Assembly: GCF_039941015.1 (NCBI RefSeq)
Contig: NZ_JBDVFI010000053.1
Length of the DNA stretch: 64,000 nucleotides
Reading direction: 5' to 3' (one strand)
Source of the DNA: Sedimentitalea sp039941015
GTDB lineage: Bacteria > Pseudomonadota > Alphaproteobacteria > Rhodobacterales > Rhodobacteraceae
Below are positions 1-8,629 of this stretch, in pieces. How positions within the stretch are numbered: the stretch's first letter is position 1; the number at the start of each line of letters is the position of its first letter. The position numbers were made by a program, and so were the translations under genes. The notes below the pieces were generated by a model that saw nothing but the letters and a program-made list of their open reading frames with translations, had not been told where the DNA came from and made no database searches.

Positions 1-276
1 GATGTTCATCGCTGCCACGCAAAGTGCACATGGCTCGCAGCTGGAATAGAGCTCGCATCCCCGCAGATCGATAGTCCCGAGGGTGCGACAGGCATCGCGG
101 ATTGCTTCTGTTTCGCCATGCGAGGTCGGATCGTGGTTCATCACCGAACGATTGATCCCCTCACCAACGATCTCTCCGTTTTTGACGACGACCGCGCCAA
201 AGGGTTCAGTTCCGGGTGTTTCAAGCGCCTGTGCGGAAATCTCGATCGCACGGCGAAGGTGGCTTTCGTCATACAT
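1..276 (-). CDS. Nucleoside/nucleobase deaminase (CDA fold), 3' end outside window
   Basis: The first 92 residues of a zinc-dependent cytidine/guanine/tRNA-adenosine deaminase-like enzyme are visible. The zinc and catalytic motif reads SHGETEAI (His ligand and proton-shuttle Glu) and the second motif reads CEPCALC (two Cys ligands). The start is the ATG at 276, whose coding sequence overlaps the end of the upstream ATPase gene by 8 nt, so translation is probably coupled. The opening residues resemble guanine-deaminase-type proteins more than CMP deaminases, but the substrate cannot be fixed. As the last visible gene of an ABC-importer operon that also encodes two amidohydrolase-superfamily enzymes, it probably deaminates an imported base or its breakdown product. 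The gene is cut by the window edge. Confidence 0.85.
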   Translation of the reverse strand, partial: MYDESHLRRAIEISAQALETPGTEPFGAVVVKNGEIVGEGINRSVMNHDPTSHGETEAIRDACRTLGTIDLRGCELYSSCEPCALCVAAMNI

Positions 277-1249
277 CCTGCTGGGCTCCTGCATCGGTTT
301 CGGCGGCAAAACAGGCGACGCTGCGGTTGTGGACCTCAGCCCGACGCTGTGGGCGCTCTTCCTTGCAGCGATCGAAAACCAGAGGGCAGCGCGGATGAAA
401 GCTGCATCCGGATGGCGGGGAAACGGGCGAGGGCACCTCGCCGCCCATCGGGCTGCGGTCGCGTTTGGGCGCTTCCAGATCGGGGATGGTTTCAAGCAAC
501 AGGCGTGTATAGGGGTGCAATGGATTGCCAAAGAGATCGGCGGTCGGCTGTATTTCGACGATCCGCCCCAGATACATCACCGCGATCACATCGGCCATGT
601 GGCGAACCACGCTCAGGTCGTGACTGATAAAGAGATAGGTCAGCCCCATCTCTTTTTGTAGCTTCTTCATCAGGTTCAAAACCTGCGCCTGCACCGACAC
701 ATCCAGCGCCGAAGTCGGTTCGTCGCAGACCAGGAATTCAGGTTCGCCCGCAAGGGCGCGGGCGATCGAGATGCGTTGTCGTTGCCCGCCGGAAAATTCA
801 TGAGGGAAGTTGAGCCCATCAGAGGGTGAGAGCCCAACCGTGCGCAGCAGTTCATCAACACGGGCCGAGACCTGCACCTCTGGCATTTCCGGGCGCAGGG
901 TCCGAAGGGGTTCGGCAATGATGCGGCCCACGCGCCAGCGTGGGTTCAGGCTGGCGAAGGGATCCTGAAAGATCATCTGCATCCGGTCCCGATCACCATG
1001 AAAGCTGATTTTTCCGCCCGAAGGGGGATGCAATCCGGTGACCAGTTTGGCAATCGTGCTCTTGCCGCACCCGGATTCACCGACCAGGGCAAGTGTCTGC
1101 CCGCGTTGGATAACGAAATCCACTCCATCCACGGCGCGCAGCGTGCGCCGCGGTTTGCGCTCGATCACGCGGTTCAACCAAGGGGCCGAGACATCAAAGC
1201 GCCGCTCCAGCGCATCAACTTCCAGTATGGCGTTGGGGCGAATTTTCAT
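269..1249 (-). CDS. Peptide/nickel-type ABC importer ATPase (DppF/OppF-like)
   Basis: A 326-residue cytoplasmic ATPase with Walker A GESGCGKST, signature FSGGQRQRIS, Walker B CDEPTSALD, H-loop FISHD and the C-terminal oligopeptide-transporter extension (GCSFHPRCP). An upstream in-frame start exists, but the ATG at 1249 overlaps the stop of the preceding ATPase gene as ATGA and begins the conserved sequence, so it is chosen. It pairs with the DppD-like ATPase just upstream to power the importer encoded at 4843-8464. All motifs are intact. The family is sure; the substrate is inferred from neighbouring deaminase genes and is not shown by this protein. Confidence 0.93.
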   Translation of the reverse strand: MKIRPNAILEVDALERRFDVSAPWLNRVIERKPRRTLRAVDGVDFVIQRGQTLALVGESGCGKSTIAKLVTGLHPPSGGKISFHGDRDRMQMIFQDPFASLNPRWRVGRIIAEPLRTLRPEMPEVQVSARVDELLRTVGLSPSDGLNFPHEFSGGQRQRISIARALAGEPEFLVCDEPTSALDVSVQAQVLNLMKKLQKEMGLTYLFISHDLSVVRHMADVIAVMYLGRIVEIQPTADLFGNPLHPYTRLLLETIPDLEAPKRDRSPMGGEVPSPVSPPSGCSFHPRCPLVFDRCKEERPQRRAEVHNRSVACFAAETDAGAQQDV

Positions 1250-2223
1250 GCGACAACTCCTTCCGTGGCGAGCCAGCAGGCCGCTCCGTTCGCGGTATCT
1301 TCGCCGATGCGGGGCACGTCCCGGCGGCATTTCGGCCCGGCATGAGCGCAGCGTGGATTAAATGCGCAACCGGGCGGGATGGAACCCAACCGGGGCATGG
1401 AACCCGGAATCATCTGAAGTTCTTCTACATCTTTTCGCAGAGACGGAATCGAACCCATGAGCCCGGTCGTGTAGGGGTGTCTTGCGCGGCGTACGACATC
1501 TTCGACTGCTCCGACTTCGGCCAGGCGCCCTGCATACATGACCGCGACCCGATCGGCGGTTTCAGCGATCACGCCCATATCATGTGTGACCAGCATGACT
1601 GCCGTGCCCCGTTCCCGGCAAAGTCGTTTCAACAGCGCGGTGATCTGGGCCTGGATCGAGACATCCAGAGCCGTGGTCGGTTCATCCGCCACGATCAATT
1701 CCGGTTCGGCGCAGAGCGCAAGTGCGATCACAATCCGCTGCCGCATACCGCCAGAGAATTGGTGCGGATAGTTGTCGATCCGCTCTTCTACCGCAGGAAT
1801 GCCGACTTCGCGCATCAGGTCCTTCGCACGCTCTCGCGCTTGCGACTTGTCCAGACTGCTGTGCAGTCGGATCGTTTCAACCAGTTGGTCGCCGACCTTG
1901 AAGAGCGGGTTCAGCGACGTCAGGGGGTCTTGAAATATCGCACCGATGCGGCGGCCCCGGATCGTCTGCATCGCGTGGTCGTCAAGGCTGTCTATGCGAT
2001 CGCCTGACAGGTGAATGGTGCCCGAGGCGATCCGCCCCGGTGGTTCAAGCAGCCCGAGGATCGCCATGCCGGTCATTGACTTGCCCGCGCCGGATTCCCC
2101 GACCATCCCGAGAATTTCGCCCCGCCTGATCTGCAGCGAGATGTCGTCAACCGCCGTCAAGATACCTTTGCGGGTGGGAAATTCGACGCGCAGATTGCGC
2201 ACGTCCAGAACGATGTCATTCAT
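1246..2223 (-). CDS. Peptide/nickel-type ABC importer ATPase (DppD/OppD-like)
   Basis: A 325-residue ATPase with Walker A GESGAGKSM, signature FSGGMRQRI, Walker B ADEPTTALD, H-loop VTHD and the C-terminal extension GCAFNPRCAHAGPKC that may hold an iron-sulfur site in relatives. It overlaps the upstream amidohydrolase gene by 4 nt and the downstream ATPase by 4 nt, so these genes are one tightly packed transcription unit. It forms the ATPase heterodimer with the product of 269-1249. Confidence 0.93.
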   Translation of the reverse strand: MNDIVLDVRNLRVEFPTRKGILTAVDDISLQIRRGEILGMVGESGAGKSMTGMAILGLLEPPGRIASGTIHLSGDRIDSLDDHAMQTIRGRRIGAIFQDPLTSLNPLFKVGDQLVETIRLHSSLDKSQARERAKDLMREVGIPAVEERIDNYPHQFSGGMRQRIVIALALCAEPELIVADEPTTALDVSIQAQITALLKRLCRERGTAVMLVTHDMGVIAETADRVAVMYAGRLAEVGAVEDVVRRARHPYTTGLMGSIPSLRKDVEELQMIPGSMPRLGSIPPGCAFNPRCAHAGPKCRRDVPRIGEDTANGAACWLATEGVVA

Positions 2224-3656
2224 GGCCTGGCCCTCTGATAGCTGGGGGTAAAGATCTGCGCGACCGGCGGATGTTTCGCCGTGCGGTCGGGGTATTTGGC
2301 AATCAGACCATCAAACTGCATCTGTGCGCGGGCGCAATCCGCTGCCGCGTCAACGCCGAGTATGGTCCCGTTCGTCATCACACGCTGCCCGTCAATCCAG
2401 ACATCGCGAACATCGCGGCCCGAACCGGTGGTCATCAGCGTTTGTATCGGGTCAGGCGTTTGCAGGAGGTGCGAGAAGTCGATCACCGTGATATCGGCCT
2501 TGGTTTTTGGCGCCAGGCGGCCAAGATCGGGGCGATTCAACGCCCGCGCGCCGCCGAGGGTGGCGGCGTCAAACATGGCCTCGGATCGGATCGCGTTCAT
2601 GCCATCGGCCAGTCGCGCGGTCATCATGCCAATCTGCATGTTCAGGATCATGTCGGCAGGTGCCGTATCGGTGCCCAATCCGATATTGATCCCTTTTGCG
2701 CGACATTTCGGAAAGCTGTCGAGCATGCTGCCATGCCTGGCCGACACCAGCGGACAATGCACCAGCGTGGCACCGGCCTCGGCAATGATCCCGAACTCGG
2801 CCTCGCTCGCCTGAGTGCCATGCGGCAACAGCCAGTTGGCGCCAAGTGCACCGATCCGCTTCAGCCATTCGATCGGGGTGCAGCCATGCTGCTCTCGAAC
2901 CAGCCGCAGTTCGACCGGAGACTGACAGCAATGCTGACGCACCGGCGCGTTCATCTCTGCTGCGACGGCGGCGGTGCGTCTGAGCAATGCGTCAGTGCAG
3001 GTTTCGATCCGGTCGGGGGCAAACATCGCCTTGATGCGCCCCCCGGCGCTGCCATCGATACGCGCGGCAAAGGCAGCGGCGTCCTCAAGCCCCGCCAGAC
3101 CGCGTGCCTCGTCATAGGTTGCACGAATATTGCCCTTGTCATCCGTCACCTGACCGCCGGTGCGAAAGGCCGGCCCGAGGTAGGCCCGCAAACCAAGTTC
3201 ATTGGCAGCGGTCGCCGCCGCTTCGAACTCTGCGACAGTTTCACCCCATTCGCGGTAGAATAGCGAGGCGATTGGCAGCGCTGTTGTGATCCCGTTGCGG
3301 ATCAATTGAGCAAAGGCATGCCGTTTCTGAAACGCGAGTTCCTCGTCCGAATACATCTCGTAAGGACCGCGCGCGACATAGCTTTCGGGCCAGACCCGCC
3401 CCTTTTTCCACGCCGGGCCGTTGTCGTATCCAAGTATGGTCGTATCCAAATCCGAAAGCGCGTCGAGATCGATGAAACCGGGTGAGATCAAGGCCTGCCC
3501 GTAGTCTATCCGCTCCGCAACCTCGCCCTCAAACCGGGACCCGACATGCAGGATCGCATCACCCTCAATCACCACCACACCGTTTTCGTAAACCACATGC
3601 TTGCCATCGCGATGGCCGACGACCCAACGAGCGGTGAGGAGTGTACGTTCCGGCAT
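2220..3656 (-). CDS. Amidohydrolase-superfamily enzyme (chlorohydrolase/TrzN-like) with atypical metal site
   Basis: A 478-residue TIM-barrel amidohydrolase. The ATG at 3656 (MPERTLL) overlaps the upstream stop as TGATG and is preferred over a start 7 codons upstream. Later-strand motifs of the deaminase/chlorohydrolase group are present: a strand-5 type His in RQHCCQ, a strand-6 His in LPHGTQ, and the strand-8 Asp in GTDTAP. The strand-1 HxH metal motif is not: where relatives have a His-x-His after PGF, this protein has SPGFIDLDALSD. It may bind metal differently or be inactive as a hydrolase. It sits between the CodA-like deaminase and the transporter ATPases, so it probably acts on the imported compound. 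Confidence 0.8.
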   Translation of the reverse strand: MPERTLLTARWVVGHRDGKHVVYENGVVVIEGDAILHVGSRFEGEVAERIDYGQALISPGFIDLDALSDLDTTILGYDNGPAWKKGRVWPESYVARGPYEMYSDEELAFQKRHAFAQLIRNGITTALPIASLFYREWGETVAEFEAAATAANELGLRAYLGPAFRTGGQVTDDKGNIRATYDEARGLAGLEDAAAFAARIDGSAGGRIKAMFAPDRIETCTDALLRRTAAVAAEMNAPVRQHCCQSPVELRLVREQHGCTPIEWLKRIGALGANWLLPHGTQASEAEFGIIAEAGATLVHCPLVSARHGSMLDSFPKCRAKGINIGLGTDTAPADMILNMQIGMMTARLADGMNAIRSEAMFDAATLGGARALNRPDLGRLAPKTKADITVIDFSHLLQTPDPIQTLMTTGSGRDVRDVWIDGQRVMTNGTILGVDAAADCARAQMQFDGLIAKYPDRTAKHPPVAQIFTPSYQRARP

Positions 3657-4837
3657 CACGGAGCCTCGAGCACGCATTCGCCGTCACGTGCAATAACCTT
3701 GCCACCCTTGAGCGCCAGTTTGCGTGGGGCATGGGTGACGATGGCTTCGGCCAGTGTTTCGCCATCGACAAGCACGCAATCGGCCCTGCAGCCGATGTCG
3801 AGCCCATAGTCATCGACGCCAAGGATCGCAGCACCGCCAAAGGTACAGATATCCAGCGCCAGTTCCATTTCGTCGTCGCGGCGCAGATTGTTGCGCATGC
3901 CGACTTGCATGGCCTTTTCCAGGATGTCGGAGTTGCCGTATGGGCCCCAAGTGTCGCGGATGCCGTCACAGCCTGCTCCGGTCAGGATACCGAACTCCTT
4001 GAGCTCTTTCACCGCTGGCACCGGTGCAGACGCGGGTGCAGTGGTGAGGATATGGATGCGGTTTTCCGCCAGCTTTTCATGCAGGCCGGTCACATAGCCC
4101 CGATCCACCGCGCCAAGGCAGAACGCATGGCTGATCGAGACTTTGCCCTGCATTCCCAAGGCTACGGTGCGATCGATAATCTCTTCCATCGAGAACCAGC
4201 CAAGCGCGCCGCGTTCGTGCAAATGGATATCGATCAGTTTGCCGTGTTTCTCGGCCAGAGCAAACACCGTGTCGAGGTGGCCCTTGGGGTCGTGCTCCAT
4301 TCCGCAGGGGTCGATCCCGCCAACAAGATCCGCGCCGAGCGCGAGTGCCTCGTCCATCAACTCCGATGTGCCGGGTCGGATCATCATGCCCGATTGTGGA
4401 AAGGCGACGATTTCAATGTCGATCATCCCGGCCAGCTTTTCGCGGGTGGCCATAACCCCTTCGACACCGGCCAACCCGTGATGGGTGTCGACATCAACAT
4501 GGCTGCGGATATGCGTGCAGCCATGCGACATGGCGAGGATGGCGTGGCGTTCGCTCTGCACCTGTGGGTCAAGGCCGAGAGAGACCTTGACCTCTCGCTC
4601 GTTGTTAATCTTGTCGATCAGGCGGGGGCCAACTTCGTTGCGGTACCAAGGCAGCCCCAATAGCGATTTGTCCAGATGGGTATGTGCCTCGACCAATCCG
4701 GGGATCAAGATGCAACCGCCGCAGTCGATGGTTTCTGCCGTTTCGGGGGCATCGGCGACGAACTGGCCGTCGACGATGTGAAGGTCGGTGGCTGCGCTTG
4801 CCATCGGGCGGACGTTTTTCAGGGTTGTTGCAGTCAT
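3656..4837 (-). CDS. Cytosine deaminase-like amidohydrolase (CodA/AtzC-like)
   Basis: A 393-residue metal-dependent deaminase of the CodA group. Visible motifs are HTHLDKS (strand 1 HxH), a strand-5 type IHLHERG, SHAFCLG, and GCDGIRDTWGPYGNSD near residue 300, which matches the GxDxxxD segment that carries the catalytic Asp in CodA-like enzymes. I choose the ATG at 4837, which has GGTGA five bases before it; a GTG at 4846 overlapping the upstream stop is the alternative. Members deaminate cytosine, creatinine-like rings or N-alkylated ammelides. Placement inside an ABC-importer operon with a second amidohydrolase and a nucleoside deaminase supports a role in N-heterocycle use. Exact substrate unknown. 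Confidence 0.85.
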   Translation of the reverse strand: MTATTLKNVRPMASAATDLHIVDGQFVADAPETAETIDCGGCILIPGLVEAHTHLDKSLLGLPWYRNEVGPRLIDKINNEREVKVSLGLDPQVQSERHAILAMSHGCTHIRSHVDVDTHHGLAGVEGVMATREKLAGMIDIEIVAFPQSGMMIRPGTSELMDEALALGADLVGGIDPCGMEHDPKGHLDTVFALAEKHGKLIDIHLHERGALGWFSMEEIIDRTVALGMQGKVSISHAFCLGAVDRGYVTGLHEKLAENRIHILTTAPASAPVPAVKELKEFGILTGAGCDGIRDTWGPYGNSDILEKAMQVGMRNNLRRDDEMELALDICTFGGAAILGVDDYGLDIGCRADCVLVDGETLAEAIVTHAPRKLALKGGKVIARDGECVLEAP

Positions 4838-4842
4838 TGAAT

Positions 4843-5808
4843 TCACCGGAGTTTGGGGTTGAGAGCGTCACGCAGCCAGTCACCGATCATGTTGACGGAC
4901 AGCACAATCAGGCAGAGCTGGATCGAGGGGAACACGACGATCCACCACAGGCCTGAAAACAGATACTGGTTGCCAATGCGGATCAAGGTGCCCAGCGATG
5001 GTTGATCCGATGGCATGCCGACGCCGAGAAATGACAGGGTCGCCTCCGAAAGGATCGCCAGACCAAAGTTCAGCGTTGCCGCCACCATGATCGGAGTCAT
5101 GCAGTTCGGCAGGATGTGGTGCAGCATGATCCGCCAGGACTTAACCCGGATCAATCTGGCTGCCTGAACGTATTCCTTCTTGGCTTCGACCATCGCCGAA
5201 GCACGCACTGTCCGGGCGTATTGCACCCAGGATGGTACGGCGATAGCGACAATCAGGATCGGCGCAGCCAGTACGTCCTTGAGCGCAGTCGGGAGCGAGG
5301 CACTGGCAATGGCAGTGATCAGGATTGCGATCAGGATGAACGGCATCGACAACAAGACGTCACCGACGCGCATGATGACATTGTCGATCCAGCCGCCGAA
5401 GTAACCTGCGATCAATCCGAGCGACAATCCGACGCTGAGCGCCAGCACGACAGATGCAAACCCGATGATGAGCGAGATCCGCGAGCCGTACAGAATGGCC
5501 GACAGGATATCGCGGCCCTGTGTATCAGTGCCAAGCAGATAGGGCATCTGACCTTCGGAGTTCCAGATCGGTGGGATTTCGGCGTTCCACAATTCAAGTG
5601 CAGACAGATCGTAGGGGTTCTGCGGTGTGATCACCGGGGCAAGGAAGGCCGTCAGGGCGACAAGGGCCAGCAGCGTCGCGGCGATGATGGCCGAGGGGTG
5701 CGAGCTGAAGGAATACCACAGATCGCTTTGCCGCAGCCGCGTCAATCGGGATGGCGTGATTGGCACCAATGTCACGTCGGTGGCCGTCGGGGTCATATTG
5801 TTGTTCAT
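4843..5808 (-). CDS. ABC importer permease (DppC/OppC-like)
   Basis: A 321-residue inner-membrane permease. It has the usual N-terminal helix after a short cytoplasmic segment, the periplasmic region with GTDTQGRDILSAILYG, and the EAA-loop region that contacts the ATPase, ending in the family's LRDALNPKLR. The ATG at 5808 is chosen because GGAGAG precedes it by seven bases and the conserved sequence begins there; an open frame extends 30 codons further. It lies 13 nt after the partner permease gene. Confidence 0.92.
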   Translation of the reverse strand: MNNNMTPTATDVTLVPITPSRLTRLRQSDLWYSFSSHPSAIIAATLLALVALTAFLAPVITPQNPYDLSALELWNAEIPPIWNSEGQMPYLLGTDTQGRDILSAILYGSRISLIIGFASVVLALSVGLSLGLIAGYFGGWIDNVIMRVGDVLLSMPFILIAILITAIASASLPTALKDVLAAPILIVAIAVPSWVQYARTVRASAMVEAKKEYVQAARLIRVKSWRIMLHHILPNCMTPIMVAATLNFGLAILSEATLSFLGVGMPSDQPSLGTLIRIGNQYLFSGLWWIVVFPSIQLCLIVLSVNMIGDWLRDALNPKLR

Positions 5809-5821
5809 GATGCTCTCCGGT

Positions 5822-6814
5822 TCAGCCATTTGCGCCACCTGTTTGGGCGGTATCATCGCGAAGCCGTGGATCAACCCAGGCATAGGTGATGTCGACAACC
5901 GTATTGAGTGCGACGAAAATGAACGCCACGATCATCAGATAGGCCGCCATTACCGGGATATCGACAAAGGTTACGGCCTGGATGAAGAGCATGCCCATAC
6001 CCGGCCATTGAAACACCGTCTCTGTGACCAGCGCGAATGCGATCAGGTTGCCGATTTGCATTCCCGTCAGCGTGATGACCGGCATTAAACAGTTGCGTAG
6101 GGCATGGCGCCATTGCACCCGTCGGGTCGGCACACCTCGGGCGCGGGCAAATTTGATGTAGTCGGCACGCAGCGTTTCGAGCATCTCAGCCCGGACCAGC
6201 CGCATGACCAGCGTGATTTGAAAGGTTGAGAGCGAGATTGATGGCAATACCAGCGCCGCGCGCCCGGATGGGGTCAGCAGCCCGGTCGACCACCAACCAA
6301 TATTAACGGTCTCACCCCTCCCGAAGGCGGGCAACCAACCGAGCGACACGGAAAACGCCAAGATTAGCAGGATGCCCACGACAAAACTGGGCAACGAGAC
6401 GCCAACAATCGACCCTAACTGCAGCATATTCGCCAATCGGGACTCGCGATACACGGCTGTGATCACTCCAAGGGGGATGCCAACCACGAGAGAGATGATC
6501 GTTGCCACCAACACCAACTCGAATGTTGCAGGAAAGCGATCCTTGATCAGCACCATCACATCCTGTTGGTTGCGATAGGAAATACCGAAATCACCCTGCA
6601 CCGCATTGGTGACAAAGCGGGTGTATTGCGTGAACAGCCCGTCATTCAGGCCAAGACGTTCGCGCAGTTCGGCACGGTCGGATTGTGTCGCCTGTTCATT
6701 CACCATCATTTCGACCGGATCACCAAAGAAGCGGAAGATGACAAAAGCCAGAAGCGCGACAGCGAGCATCACAAAGACCGCGTTGGCGGTGCGTTTGATG
6801 AGAAAGGCGATCAT
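5822..6814 (-). CDS. ABC importer permease (DppB/OppB-like)
   Basis: A 330-residue permease with the first transmembrane helix at residues 8-28, the periplasmic loop carrying GDFGISYRNQQ, and the EAA region around ARARGVPTRRVQWRHALRN. It is of normal length for DppB. Together with the 4843-5808 product it forms the membrane channel of importer A. A strong hairpin separates it from the upstream solute-binding protein gene. Confidence 0.92.
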   Translation of the reverse strand: MIAFLIKRTANAVFVMLAVALLAFVIFRFFGDPVEMMVNEQATQSDRAELRERLGLNDGLFTQYTRFVTNAVQGDFGISYRNQQDVMVLIKDRFPATFELVLVATIISLVVGIPLGVITAVYRESRLANMLQLGSIVGVSLPSFVVGILLILAFSVSLGWLPAFGRGETVNIGWWSTGLLTPSGRAALVLPSISLSTFQITLVMRLVRAEMLETLRADYIKFARARGVPTRRVQWRHALRNCLMPVITLTGMQIGNLIAFALVTETVFQWPGMGMLFIQAVTFVDIPVMAAYLMIVAFIFVALNTVVDITYAWVDPRLRDDTAQTGGANG

Positions 6815-6860
6815 TTCTGTCTCCGTTCCGGTTGGGTGCGGTCAGATTTTGAAGGGCGTT

Positions 6861-6885
6861 GTCCGGGCCTGCTGGGGGCCCGGAC
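6861..6885 (-). terminator. Intercistronic hairpin after binding-protein gene
   Basis: A perfect 9-bp inverted repeat (GTCCGGGCC and GGCCCGGAC with a 7-base loop) starts 8 bases after the stop of the binding-protein gene and before the permease gene. No T tract follows. It is likely an attenuator or an mRNA-end stabiliser that keeps binding-protein expression above that of the membrane parts. Confidence 0.65.
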
Positions 6886-6892
6886 GGTCGGC

Positions 6893-8464
6893 TTACTCAG
6901 CGACTTGGGCGAACCAGAGCCGGGGCTTGTTGTCCGGGAAGAGCGGCATCTCGGCGACATCGTCAGTCACGGCCCAGGCCATCGGCTGCTGGTGCAGCGG
7001 GATCATGATGTTCTCGTCCTTGACGATCTTGAGCGCTTCGGTTTCCAGCGCCAGCCGTTTGTCGAGGTCAAGTTCGCTGCCGGCCGCGTCGATCAGCTTG
7101 TCCAGTTCCGGGAACGACCAGTCGCCCCAGTTGAACACGCCCGAGTTGCCTTCCTTGGTGTGGAAGATTTGGAGCAGGGGCGAATAGGCATCCAGCATGG
7201 GCAGGGTTGCCCAGCCAAGGACGTAGATATCCGTCTTTCCATTGGTCCGCTTGGGCGACTGCACGGCACGGGGCGCAACATCCAGCTTGGGTGCAAGGCC
7301 GATCCTTGCCCACATGGATGCGATGGCCTGACAGAACTGTTCTTCGTTTACCAACCCATCCGAAATACAGCTGAATTCAAAGGCCAGATCGTCGGGCAGG
7401 CCGGCCTCTTTCAGCAAACTTTTGGCTGCTTCTGGGTCAAAGCCCGGCAGTTCATCCAGTTCAGGCGTATAGCCGGGGATCGGTGGGGCAACGGTGGCCC
7501 CGGCGATCCGGGATTTGCCGCGCATGACCTTCTGGTGGATGAGATCGAGGTCGATCGCCTTATACAGCGCTTCGCGCACCCTGTTATCGGTGAACGGGTT
7601 GTCTTCACCTGTCGTCAGTTTCTCCCGGAACGGAAAGCCGATCATGACGGTGCGCAGATCGACACCCTCAAGAACTTCGACATTCGGTGCGGCGGCCAGT
7701 CGGGGAAGGTCTTGTACCGGCGCATCGTTGGTGAAGTTGATCTCGCCGGACAAAAGCGCGGCCACGCGGGTCGCAGCAGAGTTCACCGGCGTCAGTTCAA
7801 TCCGATCGATGTTGTGTTGCGGTGTATCCCACCAAGCGTCATTGACGACAAAGATGGTTTTGGCGTCTGGCTGCCGGCTTTCCACGATGAACGGGCCGGT
7901 GCCGTTAGCGTTATAGGTCGCGAACCCTTCGACACCACCGCCGATATCGGTGGGCAGCAACGAGTCGTTTTCGGTCATCCATTCTTCGTCAAAGATGTGG
8001 ATGTTGGTCAGGTCATTGAGCAACAACGGATAGGTGCCGTTCAGTGTGATGTCGACAGTATGGTCATCCACAGCGACAGAGCTGACATATGCTGGCAGAT
8101 TGCCCTTGAGAGGCGAGGTTTCATCGCTGACCCGTGTCAGAGAGGCGACAACATCAGCAGCGGTGAAGGGGTTTCCGTTGTGAAAGGTCACATCATCGCG
8201 CAGCTTGAAGCGCCAGGTGATCTGATCATCAAGGATTTCCCAGCTGGTGGCGAGTGCCGGTTCAATCTTGAGGTCCTTGTTGTAGCGCACCAGCCCTTCG
8301 TAAACATGGTTCAATACGTTGATGGTGAAGCTGTCACCGTAGGAATAGGGGTCCAGCGATCCGATATCCCGGTTCGCGCCCCATTTCAGCACGTTCTCGG
8401 CCTGGGCGGCGCCTGCGAGGCCCGCGGCTGCTGCAGTTGCGAGCAGAAAATGTCTGAGTTGCAT
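6893..8464 (-). CDS. ABC importer solute-binding protein, family 5 (importer A)
   Basis: A 523-residue periplasmic binding protein. The ATG at 8464 is preceded by AGGGACC, and it opens a clear Sec signal peptide (MQLRHFLL followed by Ala/Gly-rich sequence) with likely cleavage after AQA at residue 22. Family-5 landmarks include the LATSWEILDD and VTFHNGNPFTAADV segments near residues 70-110. The open frame extends 141 codons upstream without conserved sequence. The gene opens the operon and is divergent from the GntR gene, so its promoter shares the 8465-8629 region. Confidence 0.93.
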   Translation of the reverse strand: MQLRHFLLATAAAAGLAGAAQAENVLKWGANRDIGSLDPYSYGDSFTINVLNHVYEGLVRYNKDLKIEPALATSWEILDDQITWRFKLRDDVTFHNGNPFTAADVVASLTRVSDETSPLKGNLPAYVSSVAVDDHTVDITLNGTYPLLLNDLTNIHIFDEEWMTENDSLLPTDIGGGVEGFATYNANGTGPFIVESRQPDAKTIFVVNDAWWDTPQHNIDRIELTPVNSAATRVAALLSGEINFTNDAPVQDLPRLAAAPNVEVLEGVDLRTVMIGFPFREKLTTGEDNPFTDNRVREALYKAIDLDLIHQKVMRGKSRIAGATVAPPIPGYTPELDELPGFDPEAAKSLLKEAGLPDDLAFEFSCISDGLVNEEQFCQAIASMWARIGLAPKLDVAPRAVQSPKRTNGKTDIYVLGWATLPMLDAYSPLLQIFHTKEGNSGVFNWGDWSFPELDKLIDAAGSELDLDKRLALETEALKIVKDENIMIPLHQQPMAWAVTDDVAEMPLFPDNKPRLWFAQVAE

Positions 8465-8487
8465 AAATTTGGTCCCTGTTCGTGAAG

Positions 8488-8595
8488 ATTGTATTTCAGA
8501 ATCGTCAAGATTGGATACGATTTCCATGTCTTGACCCAGCAAGTGCGGGATGGCAAGTAAATTGTATCCAATTGACCAAATAAATCGAATACGAT
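8488..8595. promoter_or_regulatory. Repeated operator-like sites between binding protein and GntR genes
   Basis: Three 12-mers fit ATYGRATACRAT: 8510-8521 (plus), 8561-8572 (minus) and 8584-8595 (plus). A weaker fourth copy (9 of 12) lies at 8488-8499 on the minus strand. They sit in the only promoter region of the divergent pair. FCD-type GntR proteins usually bind short palindromes in such places, so these are inferred to be sites of the adjacent GntR product. Confidence 0.6.
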
Positions 8596-8629
8596 ATGGC
8601 GGATGTGGAAATAGTGGGCGCAGGCGCAG

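Noticed and set aside
2271..3263. Long plus-strand open frame (330 codons) opposite the amidohydrolase gene
   Set aside because: Shadow of the GC-rich minus-strand gene; no domain, no ribosome-binding site. The same applies to the long plus-strand frames opposite 3656-4837, 6893-8464 and 27181-29013.
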